Assembly: GCA_009617715.1 (NCBI GenBank)
Contig: VTFK01000429.1
Coordinates: 224,036 to 288,035, forward strand
DNA: 64,000 bases
Origin: Plectrocnemia conspersa
Taxonomy: Eukaryota > Arthropoda > Insecta > Trichoptera > Polycentropodidae
Direction of reading: 5' to 3'
The translations under genes and the position numbers were made by a program. Numbering within the stretch: the stretch's first letter is position 1; each line of letters starts with the position of its first letter. Positions 60,306-64,000 of this stretch are shown here, one piece after another. Under the pieces are notes generated by a model that had not been told where the DNA came from, ran no database searches, and saw nothing but the letters and a program-made list of their open reading frames with translations.

Positions 60306-62000
60306 TCTGCAGATGCTCTTTAATCGTTGCGGTTTGAGCCAACTCAGACTCTCTTAATCAGCGCCCGAGGGAACAACCTCGTTTTACCCCCAATACCAAT
60401 TTTATTTTATACATACATATATACAGATGCATATTTATTTCGATTTTAAACACAAATGGAAATATTGTGCAATATCGTTTAGCAGCATAGAAAATTGATA
60501 ACACCCGTTCACACGTGAACGTGTTATTTTTTCATGTTTTTTTTTTTTTACATGCGAGAGCTTTAATGGATTTTGGATTACCTGAGCTCTGAGGTTAAAA
60601 GCGTACGATAAACGCTCTCATCATTTTTGGTTCAACAATCGATCTGCGTCGTAATTACTCGGTGGTAAATGGCGGCGATGATGAAAAAAATCGACTGGAT
60701 TCTTGTTTTCATATGTATCACTTTTATTAAATATATATCGTCTTTGCTCATCATAATATTTTTTAATATAATAATTGATTGACAAATATGCTTTTCAGTA
60801 ATTTATACTACTTCCAATTATTTTTTTCTACGTGAAAGTAATATGTCGAAACCTTTACAAATATGTACTTAGCATTTCAGTACTCAATTATGTATGTTAC
60901 ATAAAGGTTGTAATAATATATGCCACATAAATTATCATAAGTTGGAAATCAGTCAAACAACTTTTTTTAATTTATTTAATTTGATTACACAACTTGCTTT
61001 GACAAAATATTTAACAATCATAATAAATATTTTTTTTTTAGTATTTTAGTTCGATTATTGAATATTTGTGGAAAAGTAGAAATAATACTTTTGTGAAAAA
61101 CATTGAGCCTTTTTTTAAAAAGCCACTATTCGCTCGAATTTATCACACTAGCTCATAGGACAATTATAGAGTAGTAAATTAGTTATACCTATTGCTTTTA
61201 TACACACGATTTATTGTAGATTGGTTTAATATCCGTTGATTTTTCATATGTATTTATCAATGAAAAACCGAACCTAATTAAGCATCGCATTACAAACAGC
61301 AAAAATCTAGCAGAATGGCAAGAAAAGGCAAAACGCAAACAATTCGAAAGCATATCTAATAAATTCGCATTTGTGATGAATCAACCGTTAAATTCAGTAC
61401 TCGTTTTGTTATATAAGTCTTTTGAGCTCATCAAATGCATTCTGAAAAAGAAATAACCCATTTGTTACGACGTGATTACCGAAACTGTCACATACGAAAC
61501 GAGCACATATCATTACGCAAAAAATGACCCACATAATAACCCAAGTACTTAAAAAATAATAAGAGAAACATTTCACAAGGGAGACTGTCGTTTTTTGACA
61601 TCATCAATCCTGAGCCTGTTTCCGACGTATCAAAAATGCTTTTAACTTATTGTACTTATAAAAAATGTATATTTACATACTGGCATTGTTTTTCTCTGTT
61701 CATGAGAATGCTGCGGTCTATATTTATTTATTTTTTTGATCAAAACCAAGGTCTTTTAGTTCGAGTTAAATTAACCGTGTAATCAAAATAGATAAACGTC
61801 TACGTGTCACGATTCAGAGAGAGAGAATTGGTCGGCGATTTCAATTTCGACAATTGTTTTTTTTATAGAGGTAATGTGACGTATTTGGAGTATCACAATT
61901 TTATTTAATACATAATATATTAAATTTATATATATCAGTACCATTTACAAAATTACATCTGTTATGTTTTTTGTAATTTTAATTCAAAAAAAATTATAAA
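60306..62000. other. Between the duplicated blocks, nothing coding
   Basis: 60306-60690 is somewhat GC-richer; the rest is AT-rich. Near 61868 a pyrimidine run TTTTTTTTATAG is followed by AG|GTAATG, a weak ratchet-like site. Confidence 0.3.
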
Positions 62001-62002
62001 AA

Positions 62003-62430
62003 GCACTTCATAAAAAACTTCCACAATAGTTTTTATTCGAACTCACACGAAGTGGGCCTACGCCTATTATTAACAGAGACTGAAAAGATCGAGAAAACAG
62101 CTGCTTCCCTCTTCATGTTAACCTTAGTAAAAAATGTTGCACAATAATAATAGTGTATAGCACAATATATTGCAAGGAAATACTGAAATAAAATAGTTTC
62201 AGATGCTGTTTGTGTTTTTCATACTGAGTTTTGCCTATTATGTTTTCTATAGATTTAAAATAAAAATAATATTTACTTATACAGCTGTGGCCAATTGAAA
62301 GTTTTATAGGCAATATTTCACGAATTCTCTGGATTCTTTCCTCTAAACTATGTTCTATTGTAGGCGTTTTGAAATTAAAAATAATATCTCCACTGATTGC
62401 TATCATTTTTTTTATCCTCTCGAACAATTT
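62003..62430. repeat. Duplicated block, copy B
   Basis: Direct copy of block A about 2.1-2.3 kb downstream. Differences between the copies are spread over all positions and destroy frames, so the block is not under coding constraint. Confidence 0.75.
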
Positions 62431-62500
62431 TATTGCCCCAAAAAATGAGGCAATAAAATTGATAAAAACATAAACGTAACGTAAAATCATCTTAATGCTT

Positions 62501-62614
62501 CCACTACACTCTATGGAAGTTGTCCGAACCGAAGCTACAACTGAAGTCGGCAGAGATCTACGACTTCGAGTAAGCGACCACACTGCCGCAAATTTCATAT
62601 GCCGTCCGGACGGC
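62501..62614 (+). mobile_element. Left end of the 6069-7069 transposon family
   Basis: CACTACACTCTATGGAAGTTG, GTCCGAACCGAAG, CGACTTCGAGTAAGCGACCA and the palindrome GCCGTCCGGACGGC match 6072-6183 almost base for base, then the sequences part. No right-hand terminal repeat was found further on, so this is a partial copy or a family member with a different interior. Confidence 0.7.
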
Positions 62615-63480
62615 AAATTTGGACTGCCACTTGGCGAAAAGCAAGTGTAGTTGTATGCGTGCGTACGGCTCGGCGTCGGTGCTGCCCCCAAGTGTCGATC
62701 GAGTGCAACTACAAACGTCAGAATTTACAATTATATTTAGTCGGTCTTCTCGTCTTCAATTCTAAACAGGGGCGGCAGCTCCTTGCTCCGATTGATCTCC
62801 TTCATTTCTTACAGGATATGTGGGATCCAGTCCAACACGTGGTACCAAAATAATGTACGGCATTCAAAATGACTACTAAATAAATGCACATACGTAATAC
62901 AAAAATACGTCAAAATTAAAATAATTAAGAAACTTCACTTATTTGGTGGCAACGATTAAACGAACGTACCATAATGTATTCCAAAGACTCCATTTAAAAT
63001 GTCACGACTCCGACTCCACAGCTCGTTTATGGTACATGAACAATTCATTCGTTATAAATTTATTCAATGAATTTTAAGAATGTTCCTTACAAATATTTTT
63101 TTCAATATTTACATTGTAATCCATATTTATAGTTCAGTTTCTGGCAAATGTAGCATATCCTTATTTTTTTGCTACATGTACTTACCGCTAATGATTGTAA
63201 AGATGATTGAACAAATGAATTGATCAAATATAAGGATAGTGTAAAACAAATGAAAGAATTGTTCAGTTTTAATTTTTTTTTATTTTATCCGCTGATTCTA
63301 CAATAATTATCAGAAAGAATCAGCAAAACTGATAATGACAGGACATAAAAAAAAACAAAATAAAAAAGTGCATACATATGTACATACATTAATGTGTTGC
63401 TCCATGTGACTTTCCATTAGGTTTATTATTTTTAATATTAAAACTTAAATTATGCAACCGCTTTAAACGTTTTATTTTTT
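62615..63480. other. No gene recognised
   Basis: An excellent 3' splice-like tract (CTCCTTCATTTCTTACAG) ends at 62816 with an 84-codon + frame running through it, but no matching donor is convincing. The rest is AT-rich. Confidence 0.3.
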
Positions 63481-63489
63481 TAATTTATT

Positions 63490-64000
63490 TTGAAAGTGCT
63501 GGGCGACCGGAAGGTACAACCGAGTTGCCCTAGTTATACCCTATCCTTCGCCTACTAATGGCCGTTGGTTGAACTTTAATTTTGGCACCAAAATTACGTT
63601 TAATTCTATTTTTTTATGATCAGTAGTTACTTTTTTAAACACACCTTTAAAACCGTCCTCCAAGTTTTTTTTTTTTGGCCAAATCAGGATAAAATACTTC
63701 CTTCATTAATGCAAAACAATTATTTTTAAGATCTAAAAAAAAATCGCCAAATTTTTCTTTCATGTCTACATTTAAGTTGTTATCAATTGAAATTATTTCT
63801 TTCTCTTCATTTAATTTAAAATCCCCATCAACAATGGATATGTCACATGGAGCAATATTAACGCTACTGCTGCTGCAACTAACTGAAACTTTAGAGTCAC
63901 AAATATCAGGCAGTGGTATAAAAAATTCAATTGGTGGAGTCTTTTCACCAAAAGCTAAATATGCAATTTCGTGCTTTGCCTGAGCAGTTAAAGGAGGTGA
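63490..64000 (-). pseudogene. Partial transposon-type coding relic entering from the right edge
   Basis: The minus strand is open from the window end to a TAA at 63647-63649 (117 codons, no start inside the window). The composition is protein-like (HEIAYLAFGEKTPPIEFFIP, then NVDMKEKFGDFFLDLKNN). The frame breaks at a 12-base homopolymer (63665-63676): one shift continues into NLEDGFKGVFKKVTTDHKKI, and a further shift gives AKIKVQPTAISRRR followed by PSGRPA (about 63590-63490). VQPT-SRR-type basic tails occur at the C-terminus of several transposon-encoded insect proteins. The family is not certain; the multiple shifts suggest a dead copy. The N-terminal part lies beyond the window. Confidence 0.5.

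Noticed and set aside
62113..62691. The longest open frame with a start (192 codons, minus)
   Set aside because: It runs from the transposon end straight into duplicated block B, and the matching frame in block A is full of stops, with changes spread evenly over codon positions. It is a chance fusion of two repeats.

Overview
The window looks like about 64 kb of AT-rich, gene-poor animal nuclear DNA, most likely from an insect. Grounds: very few open frames above 100 codons, no operon structure, tRNA-derived SINEs, LTR fragments, TTAA-flanked (piggyBac-like), hAT and Mutator-like (MULE) transposon remains, TTAGG-type words, and strong eukaryotic splice signals. The order of insect cannot be told from the sequence.

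No complete protein-coding gene is visible. The best reading is a very long intron or intergenic desert. On the + strand three sites (5367/5368, 29750/29751, 47212/47213) have a polypyrimidine tract and CAG followed at once by GTA, with a good 5' splice site 57-89 bases later. This is the layout of recursive (ratchet) splice sites or small cassette/UTR exons of a giant + strand gene. The middle site is a near-ideal ratchet point and its 57-nt segment is open in one frame. A further exon-like GC-rich segment lies at 8639-8742. The only long open frame that looks truly coding enters from the right edge on the minus strand (63647-64000) and seems to be a frameshifted, transposon-type relic.

Layout: 0.9-1.65 kb repeat D copy 1; 5.5-7.65 kb a tandem repeat with hammerhead-ribozyme-like motifs on the minus strand, interrupted by a 1.0-kb terminal-inverted-repeat transposon; 13.8-14.5 kb two tRNA-like SINE families side by side; 17.3-18.0 kb a decayed MULE transposase; 26.4-29.5 kb repeat D copy 2 split by a nested TTAA-element cluster; 30.25-30.92 kb a hAT element with perfect 8-bp target duplication and a transposase C-terminal relic; 32.5-33.2 kb repeat C split by a SINE; 33.3-33.9 kb a GC-rich island that may be an LTR; 40.4-41.2 kb a TTAA-element end and a hairpin/tandem array; 41.7-42.6 kb a direct repeat; 44.77-45.40 and 58.43-58.97 kb two related solo LTRs; 52.4-54.4 kb more repeat C; 56.85-57.1 kb a small TTAA MITE; 59.7-62.4 kb a duplicated block. 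Between these lie AT-rich stretches and short islands of higher GC without coding signal, spaced every few kilobases, which are candidate cis-regulatory or conserved non-coding elements.

All family assignments come from reading motifs by eye; nothing was searched against a database.
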